Shown here: positions 51,132-57,291 of the stretch, piece after piece
How the letters are laid out: each line of letters opens with the position of its first letter
Position numbering within the stretch: the stretch's first letter is position 1
DNA from: Candidatus Uhrbacteria bacterium
GTDB taxonomy: Bacteria > Patescibacteriota > Patescibacteriia > JACQRZ01
DNA length: 57,291 nt
Direction of reading: 5' to 3'
Assembly (NCBI GenBank): GCA_016209345.1
Contig: JACQWH010000029.1
Span: 1-57,291, forward strand
The notes under the pieces: generated by a model
What the model saw: the letters and a program-made list of their open reading frames with translations, nothing else
The model's database searches: none
What the model was told of the DNA's origin: nothing
Program-made: the position numbers and the translations under genes

Positions 51132-52586
51132 TTACTCAGGAAACAAAGAATCGTATGCATCATTGAGGCGGCTGACATTGTCTGCGTATGTTTTTACGGC
51201 ATCATAATATACGCGAACGGCGTTTGTATAATCCGTTGCGAATGTTTTTTGCATAGCACTATCAGGTGAATGCTCTCCCTGTAAAAAATTTACTGACCGC
51301 TCCTCATATAAAGATGCCACCTTTCTTTCAGAGTCCAGAATGCGCATACGTGCCTCTTCGATGATCCCGTGGTCGCCGTTTTCACCTTTCAATATATCAA
51401 TAAGATACGCCGTACGACGCCGTTCGTCATCGGGATTAATAATCGCTTTCAGGGCATGTAACTCATTTTGTTTTTGCGCAATGTTATCGAACAATTCAAT
51501 TGCTTGCCACCGTGCGTTTAAGAACAACGCGTCAGCTTTTTCTTTAAGCTCATCATGTAGAGATTGCTTGCGCTCCTGTTTCGCTCCGCCTCCCGAATAT
51601 CTGTTAACTATAGCAATCAACTGCCGCGCATCATCCTGGAGAGAGCGCGTCATTTCTTTGAACGTACCGGCGAGCTGATTCGCCGAAGCACTATCATTCT
51701 GTTCGAGCCGTTCACGCGCTTTATTTCTATAATATCGCGTAAACGCGGCCTTTTTATCGAGTGCCATATAGAGTTCTTCGAGGTGCTCCCTGGTGCTTGG
51801 GGTCATACGCCCAAACTCTTCTCCATCAAGCCGCATGCGTATATCCGCAACCAAATTCCTGCACCCTGCAAATGCGATTTCAGTTTGAAAAATATTGTCA
51901 TGAATTTGATCTGCGCGTTGCTCTGGAGTTTTTTTTGGGACTCCGATGTCAATGATCTCAGAAATACTTTTTCGAGTGCGTGCCGCTTTTTGGTCAATTG
52001 ATTCCTCCTGATTTTCATTTCCAACAATTGATTCTGCGCGATCTTCCAGTTTAAAAAAATCTCCGTGGAGCCGAACCAAGCGCAAGCGCAATTTTGCCAA
52101 TGTACCCAAATAAATATCATCAAGTATACCCATAAGATCGGGCCGCACCTTATGGGAGAGCAGCTTCTTGCATTTTTCATAAACGTCTGCCAATATCGCT
52201 TCCGTCATTTCGCACTTTTTGTTTTGTTCCGCATACTCTCGGCCAAACAGCTCGCCCACACTGGCCAGATCACCCAAAACCATCCGCTCTTCATGCGGTC
52301 GTTGTCCCGCCATAAACTCCCCGACAACCTCATCCAGTATTTCATGGTCAATCCAATCCATTTCATGAACATTGCCATACTGCCTCTGAAAAATATCACG
52401 ACTTTTCGAAATAAAATCCTCTATTTGTTTTAGATCTTGAAATTTTCCTCGGTAAACTTCATCGGCAACAAGACCATCGAATATCATTTTTATTTTTTGA
52501 TATTTGTACGCAATGTTTGGATCATCCATACTTCTCATCTTCCACGTACCAACTCTTAAACTGTCGCGATCTGATAATATCTTCAT
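51132..52586 (-). CDS. Unknown coiled-coil protein of the secretion-like cluster (484 aa)
   Basis: 484 residues, no membrane segment, rich in E, K, R, D and A with long coiled-coil runs (for example RARTRKSISEIIDIG; NLVADIRMRLDGEEFGRM; TPSTREHLEELYMALDKKAA). The first residues MKILSDRDSLRVGTW are ordinary. Its start overlaps the preceding small gene by 4 bp (ATGA), so both are translated together. Function unknown; it begins the run of large cluster genes. Confidence 0.75.
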   Translation of the reverse strand: MKILSDRDSLRVGTWKMRSMDDPNIAYKYQKIKMIFDGLVADEVYRGKFQDLKQIEDFISKSRDIFQRQYGNVHEMDWIDHEILDEVVGEFMAGQRPHEERMVLGDLASVGELFGREYAEQNKKCEMTEAILADVYEKCKKLLSHKVRPDLMGILDDIYLGTLAKLRLRLVRLHGDFFKLEDRAESIVGNENQEESIDQKAARTRKSISEIIDIGVPKKTPEQRADQIHDNIFQTEIAFAGCRNLVADIRMRLDGEEFGRMTPSTREHLEELYMALDKKAAFTRYYRNKARERLEQNDSASANQLAGTFKEMTRSLQDDARQLIAIVNRYSGGGAKQERKQSLHDELKEKADALFLNARWQAIELFDNIAQKQNELHALKAIINPDDERRRTAYLIDILKGENGDHGIIEEARMRILDSERKVASLYEERSVNFLQGEHSPDSAMQKTFATDYTNAVRVYYDAVKTYADNVSRLNDAYDSLFPE

Positions 52587-52765
52587 ATATGATTGCGCAA
52601 TGATGATCGAACCTTCTTTGCCGCGGACTCATCTGCTTTGTTCTGCAGTGCGGCAATATCCTGCATATATGTTTTCTTAAGCGCGCGAATATCCGCATCA
52701 TATGCTTTTGCGGCGTCTTTCAGTGCGTCTAATAATTGCCTTTCGGTCATGTGCCCGGTTTTCAT
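52583..52765 (-). CDS. Small helical protein at the head of the cluster
   Basis: 60 residues from MKTGHMTERQLLDALKDAAK (ATG 52765; 52750 is also possible). One amphipathic helical run with Ala/Lys/Asp, ending KKVRSSLRNHI. Stop overlaps the next gene's start by 4 bp. Too short for a family call; translational coupling supports its being real. Confidence 0.65.
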   Translation of the reverse strand: MKTGHMTERQLLDALKDAAKAYDADIRALKKTYMQDIAALQNKADESAAKKVRSSLRNHI

Positions 52766-52799
52766 AGAAAAATTGGTGATAATGTATGATAATGGCAAT

Positions 52800-52818
52800 A
52801 ATGGGGTCAGTCCCCATT
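52800..52818. repeat. GGGGTCAGTCCCC hairpin across the hepT stop
   Basis: AATGGGG (52800-52806) pairs with CCCCATT (52812-52818), loop TCAGT. The stem contains the hepT stop codon and codes its last residues (NGD). The word ATGGGGTCAG is the start of the 55-bp coding element in radA/recG, so this may be a minimal member of that family. Confidence 0.6.
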
Positions 52819-53232
52819 TCGTTCAACCATGCGTTCTATGACGGCAACGTAATCTTGTATGTCTTCCTTTTCGCGTCCTATCATCCTCAGCATGAGTTCT
52901 CTATCAACTGTCTCATATCGATGTACGAGCCGATTGCGCAACCCAACAATTGGGGCGAGGCGCTCGGCTAATTTTTCTGACACTATATTGTTGTCCGCAA
53001 GTACCCGAAATGTTGATTGAAAATCATCGGGAACCGAGAATGCTAAGGCACTGATAAGATGATTATTCATATCAATGACCTCATCGACGATGAGCTGAAT
53101 CACACGTTCAACGGCATAGTAAAAAAAGATTTTTCGAGACATACCATCCGCCATTGCCAAAAGCTCAGTCAAATCATTATAATACCCTCTCACTCGTTCA
53201 ATGCGTCTTTGGAGAAAAATTTTATCGATCAT
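52807..53232 (-). CDS. hepT: HepT-type HEPN toxin (DUF86)
   Basis: 141 residues. HEPN ribonuclease toxin of the HepT-MntA (type VII) pair. The catalytic motif RX4HXY is present as RNRLVHRY (about 97-104), and the four-helix layout is right (RRIERVRGYYNDLTELLA, FYYAVERVIQLIVDEVIDMN). The Tyr of this motif is what MntA modifies with AMP to switch the toxin off. The ATG overlaps the mntA stop by 4 bp, so antitoxin is made first. UGA stop, in a repeat-derived hairpin. Confidence 0.93.
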   Translation of the reverse strand: MIDKIFLQRRIERVRGYYNDLTELLAMADGMSRKIFFYYAVERVIQLIVDEVIDMNNHLISALAFSVPDDFQSTFRVLADNNIVSEKLAERLAPIVGLRNRLVHRYETVDRELMLRMIGREKEDIQDYVAVIERMVERNGD

Positions 53233-53633
53233 ATATTCTTGTCAAAAAAGCGCCTGACTGCGGCATCAGTCATCGCAAAAATAGGCGCTGCCTCTGAAAA
53301 CCTTTGTTTGGCATAGACAAAAAAATCCGTATACGCTGTCGGCTCTTCTTGATAGAGGACGTGATTATTCTTAATGACCTCCATGAGAAGAAGTGGTGGC
53401 GCTTTATACAAATTCGTAAAATCCGCCGTCATGCCAAATATATTGATAAACTCCGTCGCGAGGTATACTTCGTCGGTAAATGAAAGCGCCTTTTGAGGGA
53501 GGACACCGATATCAATATCGCTTTCACGATGCGTCCGTCCATGTACCTGTGAACCAAAAAGCAGCACGAGCTTCAGCCCATACTTCTCGGCTACTTCCGC
53601 GATCTTCTTTTCTTGTTTTTCTGTTATTTCCAT
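53229..53633 (-). CDS. mntA: MntA-type nucleotidyltransferase antitoxin
   Basis: 134 residues. Minimal nucleotidyltransferase with GSX10DXD as LLFGSQVHGRTHRESDIDIG (about 25-44): the Gly-Ser nucleotide site and two Asp metal ligands. MntA AMPylates HepT and blocks its RNase activity. It is first of the two-gene unit, with no other gene for 449 bp upstream. Since its C-terminal region is full-length (FAMTDAAVRRFFDKNI), I expect an active pair. Confidence 0.92.
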   Translation of the reverse strand: MEITEKQEKKIAEVAEKYGLKLVLLFGSQVHGRTHRESDIDIGVLPQKALSFTDEVYLATEFINIFGMTADFTNLYKAPPLLLMEVIKNNHVLYQEEPTAYTDFFVYAKQRFSEAAPIFAMTDAAVRRFFDKNI

Positions 53634-53748
53634 TGTTCTACTCTATCAAATGTATGTTCGTTCCGCAACGCTTTATACATCCCGCCATGTTTATTCCCGT
53701 GCGTAGTTGCTTTATCGAAGAAATCATACGGGGTGTGTATGAGTATTG

Positions 53749-53911
53749 CTTAGGGTTTGGAAACAAATAACCGCTCCAAGTTCGCTCATAGTTACGTCAG
53801 ATTTATGTTAAAAAATCTGAAGAATATAGTCATATTTTGAGGATTTTTTTACGTAAAGATGATGTGAATATGAGATGAGATTGGAGTGGTTATTTGTTTC
53901 CATGCCCTAAG
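53749..53911. mobile_element. MITE-like element A2 (163 bp)
   Basis: Terminal inverted repeats of 31 bp with three mismatches: CTTAGGGTTTGGAAACAAAT on the left against CTTAGGGCATGGAAACAAAT from the right, both going on AACC(G/A)CTCCAA. A TA follows or precedes GGG at each edge. Its inside aligns with element A1 at 4084-4245 (minus strand). No open frame. It lies 116 bp upstream of mntA. Confidence 0.8.
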
Positions 53912-54082
53912 ACGGTTCTGATTCAACGGGATTCCAGATATACTCTGGTTTGTTTGGTTGTAAGGATGATGCCAAATTTCTTAAATGATATTTTACCGTG
54001 CCGCCACAAGAAACGCAAATCAAGATGGGATTAATAACACAACTCTCGTGGGGTCAGACACCTTTTACTCTAAGCCGGGAGA
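53912..54082. other. Gap with a decayed frame and a GGGGTCAGACACC word
   Basis: Plus strand frame SDSTGFQIYSGLFGCKDDAK, then a stop, then YFTVPPQETQIKMGLITQL without a start looks like coding remains but I cannot name a family. TGGGGTCAGACACCTTTTAC (54049-54068) resembles half of the palindromic elements in radA. No promoter or terminator that I can support. Confidence 0.3.
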
Positions 54083-54868
54083 TTACTGGTACCATTCTGC
54101 TGGCCGGGCAAATGCATGCAACCCATCGAATAGTGCTGCTAAAGATTCTGCAATGTTGCGGTGCGTAATGGTTACAACGAGATTCGTGTCAGGAAAAAGG
54201 AAAGCGATTTTATCGCCATAGATAAAAAGGAGCTGCTGAAAAGGAAGAATTTCCTTGGGAAGTGTCCGCATGCTCCAGTCACGCGCGGTAAGGACTTCGA
54301 AATTTCGTTTGCTGAGCATTTTTTTCGGAACTGAGATTGATTCTTCCGTAAAGATCGCTTTAGCGACAATATGCCGATCGGCGTTTTTTCGAAAAAATGC
54401 GCCTAACTCCTCTTCAGAAAGGAGAAGAAATTCGGCACCAATTGCTTTTTTCCCTTCAATGACCCGAAAAAGAGATCCTGGCTCTTGAGCGGACACCTCT
54501 TCGTAAATTTTATAAAAACCTTCCTTTGATTCTGTAATCTCTACAACAGGGGTTTGGCGCTCAATTTTTTCAAGCGACTCCAGACGCGGAACAATGCGTC
54601 TGAGGTCAGCGGCAACAGAGCTCATTGATGATGCCAAATCAGAGGGAGGCAGTGGAATAAATCGAAGCTTTTTTCCACGCCGCGTTTCTTTTAGTAGCCC
54701 CTTTCTGACCAAGTTTTTAATATGGAAGTAAGTTGCGGTTCTGTTTTTGCCGATTTTTTTTGCTATGTCAGAAGCCCCGGGATCGGCAAGCGAAAGCGCG
54801 GCAAGATAAATCGTGCTTTCAATTTCTGAAAAACCAAATTTCTGTAAAATTGTTTTTACGTGTTCCAT
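54083..54868 (-). CDS. TrmB-like transcriptional regulator
   Basis: 261 residues from MEHVKTILQKFGFSEIESTI; the longer frame upstream crosses repeat B2 and is rejected. N-terminal winged helix-turn-helix (about 1-70): LADPGASDIAKKIGKNRTAT, FHIKNLVRKGLLKETRRGKK, as in the TrmB family. The rest (about 90-261) is an effector-like alpha/beta domain (RVIEGKKAIGAEFLLLSEEE, LLFIYGDKIAFLFPDTN). TrmB proteins sense sugars or other small molecules, mostly in archaea and CPR. TATAGT lies 9 bases before the ATG, so its mRNA may be leaderless. Target unknown. Confidence 0.88.
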   Translation of the reverse strand: MEHVKTILQKFGFSEIESTIYLAALSLADPGASDIAKKIGKNRTATYFHIKNLVRKGLLKETRRGKKLRFIPLPPSDLASSMSSVAADLRRIVPRLESLEKIERQTPVVEITESKEGFYKIYEEVSAQEPGSLFRVIEGKKAIGAEFLLLSEEELGAFFRKNADRHIVAKAIFTEESISVPKKMLSKRNFEVLTARDWSMRTLPKEILPFQQLLFIYGDKIAFLFPDTNLVVTITHRNIAESLAALFDGLHAFARPAEWYQ

Positions 54869-54877
54869 GACACTATA

Positions 54878-55010
54878 TTGAGACTGGTGAAAAACGGTTT
54901 TTACCGACCTATTGAGGGCTTTCATTGAATAAAAGCCCTTACAGATAACGCCTCTGGATCCCGCAACCATGTGCGGGATGAGTCTGTAGAACAAAATTCT
55001 ACAGACTCAT
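54878..55010. repeat. Dispersed element B2 with a perfect 14-bp hairpin
   Basis: Starts TTGAGACTGGTGAAAAACGG beside the regulator's start, has TGGATCCCGCA...TGCGGGATG, and ends in ATGAGTCTGTAGAA/TTCTACAGACTCAT (14-bp perfect stem, loop CAAAA, 54978-55010). Same order as B1 at 7133-7276. The hairpin stands 29 bp after the stop of the next gene's frame on the minus strand, so it could also terminate that gene. Confidence 0.7.
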
Positions 55011-55038
55011 ATTAGCACATTGGAATATAAGGAAACCG

Positions 55039-56337
55039 CTATTGGGCAGATGAGGATGCCTGCGGAACCGCTGAGAGATTATCATTTGTGATGCCCAGCC
55101 CCCTTTTTCGCATAATGTCAAAGGCGTCGGAAGGCCGCCCGAGAAAATAGGCGGTCATAGTGGCGGGATCGATGTAATACGCCTCGCCATTTTGCTCAAC
55201 GTGGAGCACGATGGCACCGGCAAGCCGTTGTCCGAGCATGATATCTTTTACTTTCAGTTGCTTTTCACCGCTTGGCACAATCCCAAAGAGCCGTTTGAGG
55301 TCGTTGTTGCTTATGCCAATGCCCTGCTTTCGCATAACAGCGAAGGCATCTGCGGGCCGCCCCAAAAACGTGCGATCCCCGGTATTGGGATTGACATACC
55401 ACGCCTCGCCTGCCGACTGCACCTGGAGAAGAATTCTCCCTTTGAGGTGGGAAAGTTTTTTTGGGAGCGGTTGTTGTACGTGCTGCTGTTGTTCCCCGCG
55501 CGGTTGCACTTTTACCTCGTATCCAAGCGGCAGCTTCTCCCAGCCGGCAGGAATAGCGCAGGGCGTTGGAAATTCTTTTATCTCGCCTGTTGATTTATTC
55601 CGCGCTCGCGCAATAATTTGAATACAAAAGAGGGATTCTTTTTTTTCATCTGCAATCGCCTCCACCTTCTCCTCCTTTTTTATCTCATCCTCCGGATATA
55701 TAACGGCAGATGCGTCGCGTGGCACATCACACCATTGTGCGCGATATTCTTTTGTTTGAGTAACGCCCTCCTTCGTATACGTATCGCGTATCACGCATAT
55801 GTCTTTTTCTCTTGGATCCTTCACGTCAATAACAACTTGTTGGTATGGTATGAGCTTATTCCTGACCGAGTACGTGCCGGGACGCTGGAAGATATAGCTG
55901 TACACGGGTTCTTGACTTAAGGGGGCGGGTTCACTCATGCCAAAGTTTGCAAGCTTCCCGTCGGCGCTTTCGACAAGAAGCGACCGGCTACTCCTATTAA
56001 AAAAATACAACCTCGTACCTGCGAGCGTTTTCACAGTTTCTGTCTTGATCAATTCTGCGGCAGTGATGGTGTCGCTGTATGGTCGATAGGAAAATTTTTC
56101 AAACCCTTTCTCGTTATACGTGATATCGCGATTGCTATACGTTACGCGAATTGATGAAACACCGGCAACGATTTGGCTCCCGAACATCCCCGGGTTCGAG
56201 AGCGGCGGAATGTCGCGCAGATCTTCCGCGCGATTGGGAAGATTGATAGAGAAATCATTGTTATACGTATTCGGCTCCCCTGCCGCAAATACCGCGATTG
56301 GGAAAAATGCAATGATGCCAATAATGATTTTTTTCAT
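55039..56337 (-). CDS. Secreted protein with two C-terminal GEAWY repeats
   Basis: 432 residues from MKKIIIGIIAFFPIAVFAAG, a clean signal peptide; upstream in-frame ATGs are rejected. The N-terminal 290 residues are beta-rich with a few Cys pairs (KDICVIRDTY, RAQWCDVP) and unknown. The two repeats are at the C-terminus here (about 310-355 LKGRILLQVQSAGEAWYVNP; about 372-424 LAGAIVLHVEQNGEAYYIDP), opposite to the other two proteins. So the repeat is a movable module attached to different partners. Probably surface-bound. Confidence 0.82.
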   Translation of the reverse strand: MKKIIIGIIAFFPIAVFAAGEPNTYNNDFSINLPNRAEDLRDIPPLSNPGMFGSQIVAGVSSIRVTYSNRDITYNEKGFEKFSYRPYSDTITAAELIKTETVKTLAGTRLYFFNRSSRSLLVESADGKLANFGMSEPAPLSQEPVYSYIFQRPGTYSVRNKLIPYQQVVIDVKDPREKDICVIRDTYTKEGVTQTKEYRAQWCDVPRDASAVIYPEDEIKKEEKVEAIADEKKESLFCIQIIARARNKSTGEIKEFPTPCAIPAGWEKLPLGYEVKVQPRGEQQQHVQQPLPKKLSHLKGRILLQVQSAGEAWYVNPNTGDRTFLGRPADAFAVMRKQGIGISNNDLKRLFGIVPSGEKQLKVKDIMLGQRLAGAIVLHVEQNGEAYYIDPATMTAYFLGRPSDAFDIMRKRGLGITNDNLSAVPQASSSAQ

Positions 56338-56715
56338 ATAGAGATTGTTAATAGTTATCGCCCGAAGGACGCGATTCTGCATTTTTGTTTGCAAACCTGC
56401 CCCTGATGGATAAAATTCGAACTTTTTTCAAGGAAAATCCTGACGCTGACTTCTGACTAGCACCGCGCCGTAGCTTTAGCGATGATTGCGCGAGCAAATA
56501 TCGCGTGAATACGAAAACATCACATACTGGCTTTCATCACCACAGACCCAGCTATCGCAACACTCTGTATTATATCTCGGTTTTTTGGATTTGCGCACAA
56601 TCCAGATGACGGGATGTTCTGATTTTTCTTGTTAGTTTTCTTTATTGTTTTTTGCATAGTGAAAATAAATTCTCTCAAAAGTGCATAGTTTAAACGAGGG
56701 AAATGCTCTTTCTTG
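56338..56715. other. 378-bp gap without a clear gene
   Basis: No RNA, terminator or promoter I can support. On the minus strand 56476-56631 is open without an ATG and reads EHPVIWIVRKSKKPRYNTEC, CDSWVCGDESQYVMFSYSR, DICSRNHR, ending in TAA; four Cys are close together. It may be a remnant or a non-ATG small protein. Direct repeats of TGCATAGT occur near 56654 and 56680. Confidence 0.35.
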
Positions 56716-57291
56716 TCATGCCATCAATAAGAAAAACCATAGAGGGATTGAGAGTCGGTTATCGCGATAGGTGAAGTCGTGGTCACGGGTAACAAGCGCG
56801 CTTTCCCGCAATCCCCATTTAGCACAGAGACGGTCAAGCGATTTGAGAGCGGGTACGTCGCGGCGCCATTTCACTTCAAGGGGCAAAAGAGAGTCGGCCT
56901 CTTTGACTATGAAATCAACTTCGTATCGGTCGGATTCGCGATAATACCATATCCCACTGTTGATCCGACCCGATAAGCGGCGCCGTACCGCGGATGCGAC
57001 AAGATTCTCCGCGTATATGCCCATTTCAGTAGTGTCATCGTAAATATCCATTCTACTCTTGAGCACTGCCGCGCGCACCGCGGAATCCATCGCGTAAAAT
57101 TTGACCTTACTCGCGCGCCTTTGCCGCAAAACCCTTTTTGTCTTCGTCCTTTCAACTGAAAAAATGAGAAATGTCTGTATGAGATACCGTAAGTATTTTT
57201 CCAGAATCGACGGAGATATGTTGATGTTCCGCGCCAATTTGCTAAACACTATTTCCTCACCGGCGCAATCAAGAATGCTGACATACAACGC
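56716..57291 (-). CDS. C-terminal part of an AAA ATPase with DUF4143 domain (5' cut by window edge)
   Basis: 191 codons in the window; the frame is open to the right edge, so the N-terminal AAA part lies beyond it. Visible: winged helix-like FSKLARNINISPSILEKYLR with LRYLIQTFLIFSVER, and the DUF4143 nuclease-like region EMGIYAENLVASAVRRRL, YYRESDRYEVDFIVKEAD, PLEVKWRRD (the D...EVK pattern of restriction-endonuclease folds). This family of predicted ATPases is common in archaea, CPR and other bacteria; function is not settled. Ends IPLWFFLLMA. Confidence 0.88.
   Translation of the reverse strand, partial: ALYVSILDCAGEEIVFSKLARNINISPSILEKYLRYLIQTFLIFSVERTKTKRVLRQRRASKVKFYAMDSAVRAAVLKSRMDIYDDTTEMGIYAENLVASAVRRRLSGRINSGIWYYRESDRYEVDFIVKEADSLLPLEVKWRRDVPALKSLDRLCAKWGLRESALVTRDHDFTYRDNRLSIPLWFFLLMA

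Noticed and set aside
36798..52765. Complete conjugative element
   Set aside because: No relaxase, VirD4 coupling protein, integrase or att sites around the cluster.
53229..53633. Antibiotic nucleotidyltransferase (resistance gene)
   Set aside because: Minimal MNT fold directly coupled to a HEPN gene; fits MntA, not a resistance enzyme.
53985..54221. 78-codon plus-strand frame
   Set aside because: Overlaps the end of the regulator gene on the other strand and has no family signal; at best decayed sequence.
54869..54994. 42-residue N-terminal extension of the TrmB-like regulator
   Set aside because: Lies within element B2; the HTH starts normally at the ATG 54868, which has a nearby -10.

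Overview
The window looks like a chromosomal piece of a Patescibacteria (CPR) genome, most likely Parcubacteria/Paceibacteria. Three things suggest this. Its secreted proteins carry paired repeats of the KGRILLQ...GEAWYV.P...LGRP.DAF..MR type. It has a PrgI/VirB4/VirB6-like membrane cluster without relaxase or coupling protein. It also has a MurE-like ligase without the usual N-terminal domain, and a great many small dispersed repeats. UGA acts as a stop (for example hepT), so the code is not the recoded one of Absconditabacteria/Gracilibacteria. No database was searched; names rest on motifs read by eye.

Layout. 0.1-12.3 kb (minus strand): a type IV pilus block (759-aa secreted protein, pilM, pilN, pilO, a small membrane protein, pilB) followed by pheS, an unknown membrane protein and pheT. 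12.4-19.1 kb (plus strand): a ClpC-type AAA+ unfoldase, a small membrane protein, a TolB-like beta-propeller protein, and two proteins joining a VirB2-like membrane hairpin to different C-terminal domains. 19.2-21.7 kb: radA, whose 5' end is duplicated around a two-gene AbiEii-type nucleotidyltransferase module. 21.7-31.3 kb (minus): large surface proteins, a Memo-CapA fusion, a serpin remnant and recG. 31.4-36.8 kb: tRNA-Arg, tRNA-Ser, a LAGLIDADG endonuclease, a BASS transporter, a MurE-like ligase and comF. 36.8-52.8 kb (minus): a type IV secretion-like cluster whose VirB4 ATPase has a 664-residue intein in its P-loop. 52.8-57.3 kb: a hepT-mntA toxin-antitoxin pair, a TrmB-like regulator, another surface protein and the end of an AAA/DUF4143 ATPase.

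The most striking signal is repeat DNA that enters genes. An identical 55-bp palindromic element lies in the same reading frame in radA and recG and adds the same 17 residues to both repair proteins. radA has a second palindrome and a third dispersed repeat. An 820-aa protein of the secretion cluster is partly built from 27-bp repeats. Small inverted-repeat elements (two about 162 bp with TA-flanked ends, three with a GAGASTGGTGAAAAA end, three with CTTTGAATTACGAAACT arms) sit between genes and supply stop or start regions. The best candidates for undescribed biology are the secretion cluster, the radA-targeted toxin module and the coding palindromes.
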